DNA of 64,000 nt, from positions 248,001 through 312,000 of the forward strand of contig CAWJDP010000001.1 of the NCBI GenBank assembly GCA_963841715.1. Direction: 5' to 3'. This DNA is from DASPWW01 sp963841715. Lineage in GTDB: Bacteria > Actinomycetota > Thermoleophilia > Solirubrobacterales > 70-9. The translations under genes were made by a program, and so were the position numbers. The notes beneath the pieces were generated by a model. That model saw nothing but the letters and a program-made list of their open reading frames with translations. It ran no database searches and had not been told where the DNA came from. Of the stretch, positions 17,311 through 26,273 are shown piece by piece; the first letter of the stretch is position 1; every line of letters starts with the position of its first letter.

Positions 17311-18522
17311 CTAGCCCGCCGCGGCCGGGTTTTCGACCACGGTCGCGAGGCCCTGGCCGACGCCGACGCACAGCGTCGCGATCCCGTAGCGGGCGCCGCG
17401 GCGCCGCAGCTCCCAAATCAGCGTCGTCATCAGCCGCGCGCCCGAGCATCCGAGCGGGTGGCCGAGCGCGATCGCGCCGCCGTTCACGTTCAGACGCTCC
17501 TCGTCGATCCCGAGTTCGCGCTCGCAGGCGATGACCTGCGAGGCGAACGCCTCGTTGAGCTCGATCAGGTCGATCTCGGAGAGCTCCAGCCCGGCCGCCT
17601 CGAGCGCGCGCGGGATCGCGTGCATCGGGCCGATTCCCATCACCGCAGGGTCGACCCCGGCGACCCCGATCGCCAGCACCCGTGCCAGCGGCTCGGCGCC
17701 AAGCTCGCCCGCGCGCTCCTCCGAGGCGAGCACGAGACAGGCGGCGCCGTCGTTGAGAGTCGAGGCGTTGCCGGCGGTGACGGTGCCGCCCTCGCGAAAC
17801 GCGGGGCGAAGGCGGCCGAGCTTCTCGAGCGAGGTGTCGGGACGGGGCCCTTCGTCGGCGGTGACGAGCACCGGGTCGCCTCCGTTCGCCGAGGTGTCGA
17901 CCGGGATCATCTCGTCATCGAAGCGCCCCTCGCTCGCCGCCGCGACCGCCCGCTCATGGCTGCGGAGCGCGAAGCGGTCCTGATCCTCGCGCACGATCCC
18001 GAACCTCTCGGCGACGTTCTCGCCAGTCTCGCCCATCGACTCGGTCGAGTAGCGCTCCGCCATCTTCGGGTTGATCAGCCGCCACCCGAGTGCGGTGTCG
18101 TGCATCGTCTCCGAGCCGCGGGGGAGGCCGACGTCGGGCTTTGGGACGACCCACGGTGCGCGGCTCATCGACTCGACGCCGCCGGCGAGGTAGAGGTCAC
18201 CCTCGCCGAGGCGAAGCGCGCGCGAGGCCTGGTTCACGGCCTCAAGCCCCGAGGCGCAGAGCCGGTTCACCGTCACCCCGGGGGTCTCGACCGGGAGACC
18301 GGCAAGCAGCGCCGCCATCCGCGCGACGTCGCGGTTGTCCTCGCCCGCCTGGTTCGCGGCGCCCATGAACACGTCGCGAACGCCAGCGGGGTCGATCCCG
18401 GTGCGCTCGACGGCGGCGGAGACGGCCCCGGCGAGGAGGTCGTCCGGGCGCACGCCCGCGAGCGCGCCGCCGTAGCGGCCCATCGGCGTTCGGACGGCGT
18501 CGAGGATCAGCGCCTCGTGCAC
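17311..18522 (-). CDS. Acetyl-CoA acyltransferase (thiolase)
   Basis: A full-length degradative thiolase (403 residues). The nucleophile is Cys89 in VNRLCASGLEAV. NEAFA at 323-327 is followed by His354 in GGAIALGHPLGCSGAR and Cys385 in CVGVGQGLA. It cleaves 3-ketoacyl-CoA with CoA. The extended loop with PAGVRDVFMGAANQAGEDNR resembles the beta-ketoadipyl-CoA/PaaJ-PcaF branch, which fits the PaaX-type regulator 8 kb away, but chain specificity is not provable. It is the first gene of the block reading leftward (thiolase, aminotransferase, acyl-CoA dehydrogenase). Confidence 0.92.
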   Translation of the reverse strand: MHEALILDAVRTPMGRYGGALAGVRPDDLLAGAVSAAVERTGIDPAGVRDVFMGAANQAGEDNRDVARMAALLAGLPVETPGVTVNRLCASGLEAVNQASRALRLGEGDLYLAGGVESMSRAPWVVPKPDVGLPRGSETMHDTALGWRLINPKMAERYSTESMGETGENVAERFGIVREDQDRFALRSHERAVAAASEGRFDDEMIPVDTSANGGDPVLVTADEGPRPDTSLEKLGRLRPAFREGGTVTAGNASTLNDGAACLVLASEERAGELGAEPLARVLAIGVAGVDPAVMGIGPMHAIPRALEAAGLELSEIDLIELNEAFASQVIACERELGIDEERLNVNGGAIALGHPLGCSGARLMTTLIWELRRRGARYGIATLCVGVGQGLATVVENPAAAG

Positions 18523-18559
18523 CTGCCGCGCTCCCTCACTGCTCTATGGTGATCGGTCG

Positions 18560-18892
18560 ATGGCATTCATCTTCGCCACCCTGGGGATGGTGGCGCTGAT
18601 CGTCTTACTGCTCGTCCTGCTCGCCCGAGCCTATCCGGGAAGCGGTGCGGACCTCGTCGACTGGAAGCCGACGCGCTCGCCCGAGCTCGAAGCCGAGCTC
18701 GAGATCGAGGACGTCCAGCAGATGATCGAGGCTCAGAACGAGATGCGCCGCCGCCGCGGCGCCGATGACGTCACCGAGGCGGACGTAAACCGCTGGGTCG
18801 AGGAGGACGAGAAGGTTCGCGAGCGCACGCGCCGTGCGTACGGGACGAAGCTCGAGGCCGACCCGGACGAGATGGAAGAAGAGTCGAGCTAG
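18560..18892 (+). CDS. Small single-pass membrane protein, function unknown
   Basis: One N-terminal transmembrane helix (FIFATLGMVALIVLLLVLLA) anchors an 85-residue cytoplasmic or external part that is strongly charged and helical (ELEAELEIEDVQQMIEAQNE, then RRRRGADDVTEADVNRW). It may form a coiled coil. TATGGT lies nine bases before the ATG, so the transcript is probably leaderless. It is divergent from thiolase by 37 bases. I do not recognise a family with a known role; the architecture suggests a scaffold or regulator at the membrane. Confidence 0.65.
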   Translation: MAFIFATLGMVALIVLLLVLLARAYPGSGADLVDWKPTRSPELEAELEIEDVQQMIEAQNEMRRRRGADDVTEADVNRWVEEDEKVRERTRRAYGTKLEADPDEMEEESS

Positions 18893-18961
18893 ATGTGCCG
18901 GCGTCGAGCATCGCGCGAAGCCCGACTGCGAGGCGACAGGCAGGTGGGTGTTAGTTAGGTC

Positions 18962-19456
18962 TTGGCGAGGGCCTTGCTCGTCGGTTGCGGTTGCCGCGGC
19001 TTGGAGCTCGGCGCGCGGCTGCTCGCCGACGGCTGGCGGGTGCGCGGGACGACGCGCGACCCGCGGCGCGCGGCGGGGATCGAGCGCGCGGGGATCGAGC
19101 CCGCGGTCGCCGACCCCGACCGGGTCGGGACCGTGCTCGACCACGTCCACGACGTCAGCGTCGTTGCCTGGCTGCTCGCCTCGGCGGCGGGGCAGCCCGA
19201 CTCGGTCGCGGCGCTCCACGCCGCCCGGCTCGAACGGATGCTCGAGGAGCTCGTCGACACGCCGGTGCGCGGCTTCGTCTACGAGGCGCGGGGTAGCGCG
19301 CCGGATGCCGTCCTGCGCGGCGGCGTCGGGATCGTCGCCGCTGCCGCGGAGCGGTGGCGGATCCCGGTCGCGACGATCGACCACGACCCGGGGGACGCCG
19401 GCTGGGCCGGCGCGGCCACGGCCGCGGTCGCGACGACGACGGCTGCGGGACCCTGA
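18962..19456 (+). CDS. Rossmann-type NAD(P)-binding protein (epimerase-like, short)
   Basis: This 164-residue protein has an N-terminal nucleotide motif ALLVGCGCRGLELGARLLAD, then GWRVRGTTRDPRR, as in atypical NAD-dependent epimerases and YeeZ-like proteins. It contains no catalytic YxxxK. A TTG start is used at 18962; no better codon exists downstream that keeps the glycine motif. It ends shortly after a segment that still resembles a Rossmann core, so it may be shortened at the C-terminus. The substrate is unknown. Confidence 0.55.
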   Translation: MARALLVGCGCRGLELGARLLADGWRVRGTTRDPRRAAGIERAGIEPAVADPDRVGTVLDHVHDVSVVAWLLASAAGQPDSVAALHAARLERMLEELVDTPVRGFVYEARGSAPDAVLRGGVGIVAAAAERWRIPVATIDHDPGDAGWAGAATAAVATTTAAGP

Positions 19457-19668
19457 CGCCGAGCGGCGCGGAGCTTGAAGGCGACGAGGACGACGATGAC
19501 GACGGCGAGGGAGGATCAGGAACCGCGCGATCAGGCGCCGCCGCGTCGGCCGTAGACCTGGCCCCGGGCCCGACGCCGCTTCTCGAGCCCGTCGCCGCCG
19601 GAGTCCACGCGCAAAGGACTAAACTCGGATAAGGATTAGGTCGATAGCCCCGAGACCGGAGGTAGCCC

Positions 19669-20511
19669 GTGTCCGACTACGCGAACGATGTACTCGTCGA
19701 GACCGACTGGGTCGCCGATCACCTCGATGACGACTCGATTCGGATCGTCGAGGTCGACGAGAACCCAGCCCTCTACGCCGAGGCGCACATCCCCGGCGCG
19801 ATCGGCTTCGACTGGAAGCAGGATCTTCAGGACCAGGTCAAGCGCGACTTCCTTGGCCCGGATGAGTTCGGCAGGCTGATGGGGAGCCGCGGCATCTCCA
19901 GCGATCACACCGTTGTCCTCTACGGCGACCGCAACAACTGGTTTGCCGCCTACACCTACTGGTACTTCCGCTACTACGGCCATGACAAGGTGAAGCTGAT
20001 CAACGGCCCGCGCGAGAAGTGGATCTCCGAGGGTCGCGAGACGACGACCGACACTCCCTCGTACGACGAGGCGACCTTCACCGTCCCCGGCGCCGACGAC
20101 TCGATTCGCGCCCGCCGCGACGAGGTCAAGGACGCGCTCGGCTCGAGCACGAAGCTCGTCGACGTCCGCAGCCCACAGGAGTTCTCCGGCGAGCTGATCG
20201 CGATGGCCGGCTACGAGCAGGAGGGCGCGCAGCGCGCGGGGCACATACCCGGCGCGGCGTCGATCCCCTGGGCGCAGTCGGTGAACGAGGACGGAACGTT
20301 CAAGTCCGCCGACGACCTCCGCGAGCTCTACGGCTCGAAGGACGTCGTCAACGGCGACCCGGTGATCGCGTACTGCCGCATCGGTGAGCGCTCGGCGCAC
20401 ACCTGGTTCGTGCTCCACGAGCTGCTCGGCGTCGGCGACGTCCGCAACTACGATGGCTCGTGGACCGAGTGGGGCAACATGGTCGACGTCCCGATCGAGA
20501 AGGACGTCTAG
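19669..20511 (+). CDS. Thiosulfate/3-mercaptopyruvate sulfurtransferase (tandem rhodanese)
   Basis: Two rhodanese domains. The first is inactive (no Cys; residues about 10-125, with AEAHIPGAIGFDWKQDLQ). The second (about 145-275) has the active Cys236 in AYCRIGERSAHTW. CRxGxRS-type loops are typical of thiosulfate sulfurtransferases of the CysA/SseA group. The enzyme moves a sulfane sulfur from a donor such as thiosulfate to a thiophilic acceptor. The GTG start at 19669 is preceded by GGAGG at suitable spacing. It stands alone; the 212 bases before it hold no gene I can support. Confidence 0.88.
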   Translation: MSDYANDVLVETDWVADHLDDDSIRIVEVDENPALYAEAHIPGAIGFDWKQDLQDQVKRDFLGPDEFGRLMGSRGISSDHTVVLYGDRNNWFAAYTYWYFRYYGHDKVKLINGPREKWISEGRETTTDTPSYDEATFTVPGADDSIRARRDEVKDALGSSTKLVDVRSPQEFSGELIAMAGYEQEGAQRAGHIPGAASIPWAQSVNEDGTFKSADDLRELYGSKDVVNGDPVIAYCRIGERSAHTWFVLHELLGVGDVRNYDGSWTEWGNMVDVPIEKDV

Positions 20512-20609
20512 CGGCGCCCGACTGCATAGTCGTCAACGCCTCCCCTGCTTAGATTCGAAGTCTGGCGCGGCTTCGATCCAGCAGGGGGATCCTGGCGACG
20601 GCGGCCCTC

Positions 20610-22082
20610 GTGGCCGCCGTCGCGTTACCGAGCGCTGCTCGCGCCGACGCCCTCGATCCCACGATCGCGAGCGACCTCTCGTTCGCGCAGCAGCAGCTCG
20701 GCGCGAGCCTCACCTCGATCCCCGAGGGTCGGTATCCGTTCTACACCGGCTCCGAGGGTTCCTGGGTGACGACCGGTCGCAAGGCGTGGGTCGCGGGCCT
20801 GTTCCCGGGATCGATGTGGAAGCTCTACGAGGCGACGTCGGAGGCGTCCTGGGCCGCGTCGGCCGACGCGCGCCAGCAACCGCTCACGAAGTATGCGAAG
20901 CGCCGCTCGACGACCGATCTCGGGTTCCTGCTCTTCGACAGCTTTGGCAACGGCTACCGACTCACCGGCGCCGACCAGTACCGGCAGGTCGTGCTCCGCG
21001 CCGCGCGCTCGCTCGCACGCCATTTCAACGCCGCCGTCGGCGCGGTCCGCGCGGGGGGCCCGAAGAAGCGGCGCGACACCGCGATCGTCGACAACCTGCT
21101 CAACACCGAGCTGCTGTTCGAGGCCGCGAAGGACCCGGGGGGCGATCCGGCGTGGTTCACCGCCGCGTACTCGAACGCACTGCTCGCCGCTGAGAACAAC
21201 GTTCGTCCCGACGGCAGCGTCGCCCAGGCGACGCGCTACGACTGGCGCAGCGGTCGGGTGAAGGGGCATCCGCCGCTGCAGGCGTTCAACCGCACCTCGA
21301 CGTGGTCGCGGGGCCAGGCGTGGGCGATCTACGGGTTCACGATGGCCTACCGCGAGACCGGCGACCCCCGCCTACTCGCGGCGGCGAAGCGGACCGCCGA
21401 CTGGTTCCTCGACCACCTGCCACCGGATGACGTTCCCTACTGGGATTTTGGTGATCCGCGGATCCCGAGCGCGCCGCGCGACTCCTCAGCCGCCGCGATC
21501 GCCGCCTCCGGGCTGCTCGAGCTCGCGACGCTCGACCCCGGCTCCGGATACCACGCCGCCGCCGACGAGATCCTCGCCTCGCTGTCGTCCGGCGCCTACC
21601 TCGCGAAGGGGACCGGGGCGCAGTCGATCCTGCTCCACGCGACCCAGCGCGAGAAGAAGGGCAATTTCGACACTGGCGTGATCGAGGGCGACTACTACTT
21701 CACCGAGGCGCTGGTCCGCCACGTCGACCCACCCGACCCGGCTGTGGGCCCGCACCTTGAGGCGGTCGCGACCGCAAGCGCCGACGGCGGCGGCGTCGAT
21801 GTGACGGCGACGGGGAGCGAGCCGGGCGCGGTCAGCGCCGCGCTCGTTCCCGACCCGGCGACGGCGCGCAGGCTCGGGCGCGCCGGGCGGCGGCTCGAGG
21901 TTGCCGGCCGCGGCAGCGCCACGCTCGCGACCGCCGGCTCGGCGAGCTTCCACGTCGCGCTCAAGCACGGGGTCGCGCGGCGGCTGGGGGGTCGCGGCGC
22001 CACGTTCCAGCTCAGCGCTGCCCTCGACGGTGTCGACGGGCATGGCGCGGCGACGGCGATCCCGGTCCAGCTGTCGGGCTGA
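20610..22082 (+). CDS. Secreted GH88-like (unsaturated glucuronyl hydrolase-type) protein
   Basis: An (alpha/alpha)6-barrel protein. SEGSWVTTGRKAWVAGLFPG, STTDLGFLLFDSFGNGY and RDTAIVDNLLNTELLF occur in order, then TSTWSRGQAWAIYGFTMAYR and PRDSSAAAIAASGLLEL, matching glycoside hydrolase family 88/105-type hydrolases of unsaturated uronides. The Asp in TTDLGF and TAIVDN are candidate catalytic acids. Residues about 375-490 form an extra beta-rich C-terminal domain. The signal peptide extends upstream of GTG 20610: codons from 20562 read LARLRSSRGILATAALVAAV without ATG, GTG or TTG, so the true start is missing or is CTG 20562. Probable substrate: polysaccharide-lyase oligomers. Confidence 0.72.
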   Translation: MAAVALPSAARADALDPTIASDLSFAQQQLGASLTSIPEGRYPFYTGSEGSWVTTGRKAWVAGLFPGSMWKLYEATSEASWAASADARQQPLTKYAKRRSTTDLGFLLFDSFGNGYRLTGADQYRQVVLRAARSLARHFNAAVGAVRAGGPKKRRDTAIVDNLLNTELLFEAAKDPGGDPAWFTAAYSNALLAAENNVRPDGSVAQATRYDWRSGRVKGHPPLQAFNRTSTWSRGQAWAIYGFTMAYRETGDPRLLAAAKRTADWFLDHLPPDDVPYWDFGDPRIPSAPRDSSAAAIAASGLLELATLDPGSGYHAAADEILASLSSGAYLAKGTGAQSILLHATQREKKGNFDTGVIEGDYYFTEALVRHVDPPDPAVGPHLEAVATASADGGGVDVTATGSEPGAVSAALVPDPATARRLGRAGRRLEVAGRGSATLATAGSASFHVALKHGVARRLGGRGATFQLSAALDGVDGHGAATAIPVQLSG

Positions 22083-22091
22083 CGCCCTGAG

Positions 22092-22664
22092 TCATCGATC
22101 CGGCGGCCAGCCGAGCCGCTCGAGCAGCCCGCCGAGGATGCGCGCGGTCGCGCCCCAGATCATGTGCTCGCCGACGAGGTAGGTGGGGGTCCGGATCGGC
22201 ACCCCGCGGCGGACGAGGCGCCGCATCCCGTACCCGGCCAGGAGCTCGTCCAGGCGCATGTGGAGCACGGTCTCGACCTCGCCCGGGTTGGCGCGGAGGT
22301 CGAGCTCGGCGTGGATCAGCCCGACGAACGGGTGGATCCTGTAGCCGGTGACGATCGTCGAGACGGGCGGCAGCGCCCCGAGCGGCTCGACCTCGCGCGG
22401 GTCGAGGTCGACCTCCTCGTGCGCCTCGCGCAGCGCGCACTCGATCAGCTCCTCGCCCGGCTCAGGCCGCCCGCCGGGGAACGAGATCTCACCGGCGTGC
22501 CGGCGGAGGTCCGCGCGTCGCTCGGTGAAAACGAGCCCCGGCCGCGAGTCGAGGTCGTAGATCGGCACCAGCACCCCGGCGTCGGTGCCCCCGAACGCGT
22601 CCATCGCGCCCGCCTCCTTCGGCGTCAGCAGGGCCTGCCGGACGGTGTCGGGATCGAGGCTCAT
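22092..22664 (-). CDS. Nudix hydrolase, CoA pyrophosphatase-type
   Basis: The 190-residue protein has a complete Nudix box: the loop starts at GGRPEPGEELIE and ends REAHEEVDL, with the metal-binding Glu residues. It is preceded by the NuBa-like LRRHAGEISFPGGRPEPG, typical of NudL/CoA and CoA-ester diphosphatases. It would hydrolyse CoA or a related dinucleotide to 3',5'-ADP and acylphosphopantetheine. The start is ATG 22664; the open frame upstream lacks coding character. It converges with the GH88-like gene (9 bases between stops). A CoA substrate is inferred from the motif order. Confidence 0.82.
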   Translation of the reverse strand: MSLDPDTVRQALLTPKEAGAMDAFGGTDAGVLVPIYDLDSRPGLVFTERRADLRRHAGEISFPGGRPEPGEELIECALREAHEEVDLDPREVEPLGALPPVSTIVTGYRIHPFVGLIHAELDLRANPGEVETVLHMRLDELLAGYGMRRLVRRGVPIRTPTYLVGEHMIWGATARILGGLLERLGWPPDR

Positions 22665-22718
22665 CCCGGGAGCATGACCTAGGGCGCTCACGCGGCGGGG
22701 TCGAGTCACCCTGATCGG

Positions 22719-23531
22719 TCAGACGATGATCTGGACGGTGCCGCCGTCGACGGCCCACGCCGCCCCCGACACGTAGGAGGCATGCTCGGAGCACAGGAAG
22801 ACGATCGTCGCCGCGACCTCGCCGACCTCGGCGAGGCGGCCGATCGGGCGCTTCGAGCCGACCTCCTCGAGCGCCTGCTCGCGCGAGTCGTGCCCGCCCA
22901 GCTCCTTCGACTGATCGAGGAGCCCGCCCTCGTCCATCCACATCTCCGACTTCACGGGGCCGGGCGTGACGGCGTTGACGAGCACGCCTTTCGCGGCGAG
23001 GCGGTCGGCGAACAGGCGCGACAGCGATAGCTCGGCGGCCTTCGCGACCGAGTACTCGGCCATCCGCGGTGACGGGCGCTTGCCGGCGGTGCTAGAGACG
23101 TTGACGATCCGGCCCCAGCCGCGCTCGGCCATCCCGGGGGCGGCGGCGCGCATCGCGCGCAGCGGCGCCATCACGTTCACCTCCCAGGCGGCGTACCAGT
23201 CCTCCTCCGGGACCTCGTCAAGGTTGCGGTGCCTCGCGGTCCCTGCGTTGTTGACGAGGACGTCGAGCGAGCCGAAGCGCTCGTTCGCCTCGGCGAGCAT
23301 GCGCTCGCCCGCGTCGGGCGCGGTGACGTCGAGCTCGAGCGCCGCCGCGCGACCGTTGACCGCCGCGCCCGCGCGTCCGCACTCGTCCGCCGCCTCGGCG
23401 AGCGCCCCGGCGCTGCGCGCGACGAGCAGCACCTGCGCGCCCTCGCCGCACAGCATCCGCGCGGTGGCGCGTCCGATGCCGCGGCTCGCGCCGGTGACGA
23501 CGCACCCCTTGCCGCTCAGCCCCAGTTCCAT
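22719..23531 (-). CDS. Short-chain dehydrogenase/reductase
   Basis: A classical SDR of 270 residues. The cofactor motif TGASRGIG is at about 13-20, NNAG at about 94, catalytic Ser in IVNVSSTAGKR, and Tyr and Lys in AEYSVAKAAELSLSRLF. The tail YVSGAAWAVDGGTVQ is typical. NAD(P)-dependent oxidoreductase; the substrate is not deducible. It lies 3 bases downstream of the OsmC gene stop in the same direction and 54 bases upstream of the Nudix gene, so the four genes from pduO onward could be one transcript. Confidence 0.88.
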   Translation of the reverse strand: MELGLSGKGCVVTGASRGIGRATARMLCGEGAQVLLVARSAGALAEAADECGRAGAAVNGRAAALELDVTAPDAGERMLAEANERFGSLDVLVNNAGTARHRNLDEVPEEDWYAAWEVNVMAPLRAMRAAAPGMAERGWGRIVNVSSTAGKRPSPRMAEYSVAKAAELSLSRLFADRLAAKGVLVNAVTPGPVKSEMWMDEGGLLDQSKELGGHDSREQALEEVGSKRPIGRLAEVGEVAATIVFLCSEHASYVSGAAWAVDGGTVQIIV

Positions 23532-23534
23532 CGC

Positions 23535-23928
23535 CTAGACGAGCTCGATGTGGTCCTCGATCTCGACCTCGCCGACGAGCGCGCGGTGCACCGGGCACTT
23601 GGCCGCGATCACCTTCAGGCGCTCGACCGCCTCGTCGGGGAGGCCGCGCGGGAGCCGGATCTGGGTCTCGAACCGCGACGGCGCGCCGCGCTCGGTGTCG
23701 AGCCACTCGACATCGACCGACAGCTTGCCGAGGTCCCAGCCCTTGCGCCCGGCGTACATCGCGCAGCGTGATCGCGGTGCACGACGGCGAGGCTCGCGAT
23801 GAGCAGCCGCGTGGGGGAGGGACCCTCGTCGGCGCCCCCGGCGTCCTCGGGCTCGTCGACGACGAGGCTGTGGCCGTCGACCTCGACGTCGTCGTGTAGC
23901 CCTCGCGCAGGCGGGCGACCGCCTTCAT
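23535..23928 (-). pseudogene. OsmC-family peroxiredoxin-like protein, frameshifted
   Basis: Read with three one-base corrections the protein runs MKAVARLREGYT, DDVEVDGHSLVVDEPED, GPSPTRLLIASLA, SCTAITL, MYAGRKGWDLGKLSVDVEWL, and ends KCPVHRALVGEVEIEDHIEL. The two redox Cys of OsmC/Ohr proteins are visible in ASCTAIT and AKCPVHR. Such proteins reduce organic hydroperoxides. Breaks lie near 23898 and between 23765 and 23785. The ATG overlaps the stop of the adenosyltransferase (ATGA), so they are translationally coupled. Either an error-prone stretch of consensus or a decaying gene. Confidence 0.68.
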
Positions 23929-24491
23929 CACTTTCCCCTGCCCTCGAACAGCTCGGGGTCGTCGACGTCGGCGACGCGCGACATCGCGTAGACGAGGTCG
24001 GAGGCGCGGTTGAGGTAGCGCAGCACGGTGTCGGAGGCGAGCCCCTCGCCGTCGCGGAGCGCGACGGTGCGGCGCTCGGCGCGGCGGATCACCGCGCGGG
24101 CGAGGTCGAGCTGGGCGGAGAGCTGCGTCCCGCCCGGGATCACGAACTTCGGCGGCAGCTCGACGCGGTCCATGTACGCGTCGATCAGCGAATCGAGCGC
24201 GTCGACCATCTCGTCGGTGATCCGGCTGATGCCGTCCTCGAGCCGCTCGCGCGCCTCGGGCGCGGTCGCGAGCTCGGCGCCGGCGACGAACAGCTCGTCC
24301 TGGACGCGCAGCACGTCGCGCGCGATGTCGGCGTCGGCCTCGCTGCACAGCGAGCGGGCGACGCCGAGCGCCGAGACGGCCTCGTCGACGGTCCCGTAGG
24401 CGTCGGTCCGCGGGTCGGACTTGGGGACTCGGCCGCCGTACCAGAGCGAGGTCGTGCCGTCGTCGCCCTTCTTCGTGTAGATCTTCGTCAC
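23928..24491 (-). CDS. Cob(I)yrinic acid a,c-diamide adenosyltransferase, PduO type
   Basis: The 187-residue protein has the PduO ATP-binding N-terminus KIYTKKGDDGTTSLWYGGR. It continues with DAYGTVDEAVSALGVARSL and the helical signature FVIPGGTQLSAQLDLARAVI, then RRAERR and LNRASDLVYAMSR. It transfers the adenosyl group from ATP to cobalt of reduced corrinoid, giving coenzyme B12. No B12-dependent mutase is visible in the window. It forms an ATGA overlap with the downstream OsmC gene. Confidence 0.9.
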   Translation of the reverse strand: MTKIYTKKGDDGTTSLWYGGRVPKSDPRTDAYGTVDEAVSALGVARSLCSEADADIARDVLRVQDELFVAGAELATAPEARERLEDGISRITDEMVDALDSLIDAYMDRVELPPKFVIPGGTQLSAQLDLARAVIRRAERRTVALRDGEGLASDTVLRYLNRASDLVYAMSRVADVDDPELFEGRGK

Positions 24492-24509
24492 GCGGTCCTC
24501 ACGGCCATC

Positions 24510-24705
24510 CTAGTTCCGCGACCACGCCGGCTCGGACCGCGGCAGGTCGGGCGGCAGTCCCTCGCGCTCGAGCGCCTCCTCGATGGTCGAATCTGGCCCC
24601 TGGTCGCGACCACTCGGGACCGAGCGCCTCGAGCGTCGCGTCGATGTCGCCGTCGCTCCACGCGTCGTACGCAGTCAGGATCGCTTCCACTCGCTCGGAC
24701 GCCAC
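24510..24705 (-). pseudogene. Small protein of unknown function, one frameshift
   Basis: GTG 24705 opens a short frame VASERVEAILTAYDAWSDGD followed by IDATLEALGPEW, which resembles the first two helices of SnoaL-like proteins. Near 24600-24605 one base is missing; the next frame continues DQGPDSTIEEALEREGLPPD to a TAG at 24510. The total would be about 65 residues, too short for a SnoaL domain. It starts 2 bases after the stop of the DUF1015 gene and is probably cotranscribed. I do not recognise a family with confidence. Confidence 0.4.
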
Positions 24706-24707
24706 AC

Positions 24708-25963
24708 TCAGCTCAGCGGGTTGAGCACGAGGCCCGTGGGCAGCTTCGGGGAGAAGTAGGTCGACTTCGGAGGCATCGTCTCGCCGGCCGCGGCGACCGC
24801 GCGGACCTGCTCGATCGGCGTCGGGCGAAGCAGGAACGCGGCGTCGGCGGTTCCGCCCTCGACGCGCCGACGTCGCCTCGCCGAGACTCTTGGCGTAGGC
24901 GATTCCGCGCTTCGCGGCGATGTCGTCCTCGGTCATCCCGAGCACGCTCGCGGAGGACCAGCGTCTCGAGGATCACCGCGTCGAGTTCGCGGTACGCGTC
25001 GGGCCTGTCGCCCAGCGCCTGCGCGAGCGCGTCGGGGTCGCTTGAGCCGCAGCCGCAGTCCGCGCTTGAGCCCGGCGTCGAGGTAGCCGAAGACGCCGAT
25101 GCCGTCCTCGCCCGCGGGGTCGACGGCGCCGACCGGCACCTCCTTGGCCTCGAACAGCTGGCGCGAGTCCGTCGGCGAGCGCGACCTGCCGCTCGGGAGT
25201 CGAGCCCGTGGAGCAGGCGGTGCGTGGGGAAGACGGTGAGGCCCGGGTCCTCGAGCGAGACGAGGCACATCAGCGTGTAGCGGTGCGGGCCGTCGCCGCG
25301 GATCTCGTCGGCGTAGGTGCGCGCGGTCTCGTAGCGGTGGTGGCCGTCGGCGATCAGCAGCTCGGCGTCGGCGAGCTCGGCGCCGACCGCATCGTGGATC
25401 GCGGGGTCGGCGACGCGCCAGACGCGGTTGGCCGTGCCGTCGTCGTCGGTCGCCTCGGCCCACGGGTCGTCGAGCGCGGGCTCGAGGTGGCGCCAGGCGT
25501 CGCCCGCGTGGAGCGAGAAGATCGGCGAGAGGTTGTGGCGAGTGGCCTCGGTCAGCCGCAGGCGGTCCTGCTTCGGGCCCGGCTGGGTGCGCTCGTGGGG
25601 GCGGATCGTCCCGGGCCCGTAGTCGGTGACGCGGACCCGAGCGAGGATCCCGCGGCGCATGCGGGTCGCGCCGTCGGGCCCGGTGTAGTCCTGCTCGAGC
25701 GCCCACAGCGCCGGCTCTCGGTCGCCGTCGAGGATCCCCTGCATCGTCCACGCCTCGAGCGTCTCCGCTGCGTGCTCGTAGCGGTCGCCGCCGCCCGGCG
25801 CCTCGGGGAGGTCGATCTCGACGACGTTGAACGGCGAGCGCGCGAGCAGCGCCTTGCGCTCGTCCGCATCGATCACGTCGTAGGGCGGCGCGATCACGTC
25901 GGCGAGCGCACCGACAGCGCCGAGGTTGTAGTGCACTGCGTTCAGCGGACGGACCTCGGCCAT
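24708..25963 (-). pseudogene. DUF1015 family protein, several frameshifts
   Basis: The N-terminal 240 codons are intact and typical of DUF1015: VIAPPYDVIDADERKALLAR, then VRVTDYGPGTIRPHERTQ, LSPIFSLHAGDAWRH, LLIADGHHRYETARTYADEI and VFPTHRLLHGLD. After 25203 the coding frame changes repeatedly; recognisable pieces are LRQLFEAKEVPVGAVDPAGE, DPDALAQALGDRPDAYRELD and GMTEDDIAAKRGIAYAK. The end is STYFSPKLPTGLVLNPLS, stopping at 24708. DUF1015 proteins have no established reaction. At least four one-base breaks lie between 24860 and 25203. Either local consensus errors or genuine decay. Confidence 0.68.
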
Positions 25964-26048
25964 CGCGGCGAAACCCTAGCGACGGTGGAGCGGTCCTTCA
26001 GCTATGTGTGGATCTGAGACTCGACGGAGGCCCCGTATGATGGCGGCG

Positions 26049-26273
26049 ATGAGCAAGAGTCCGACTCAGAATGACGTCGTCGAAGCAGCCCGGAGCCTTG
26101 GCCAGGCGGAGTTCACTCGCAAGGACATCGCGGCGAAGCTGGGCATCAGGGCGCCGGAGCTGAAGGACGGCTTCAGGGACGCTCGACAGGCGGGGCAGTT
26201 CGAGAAGATCCGCGAGGACGAAGCCGGAACCGGCATTTTCCGCCTCGCGGATCATCGAGCTCCCTCAGTCTGA
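26049..26273 (+). CDS. Small winged-helix-like protein
   Basis: The 74-residue protein contains NDVVEAARSLGQAEFTRKDI followed by AAKLGIRAPELKDGFRDARQAG. This is a helix-turn-helix-like pattern of the kind seen in small DNA-binding or KOW-free regulators. ATG 26049 is preferred over ATGs at 26037 and 26040 because the domain starts right after it. The frame overlaps the end of the convergent gene by nine bases. Target genes are unknown; the DNA-binding role is inferred from secondary-structure pattern only. Confidence 0.55.
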   Translation: MSKSPTQNDVVEAARSLGQAEFTRKDIAAKLGIRAPELKDGFRDARQAGQFEKIREDEAGTGIFRLADHRAPSV

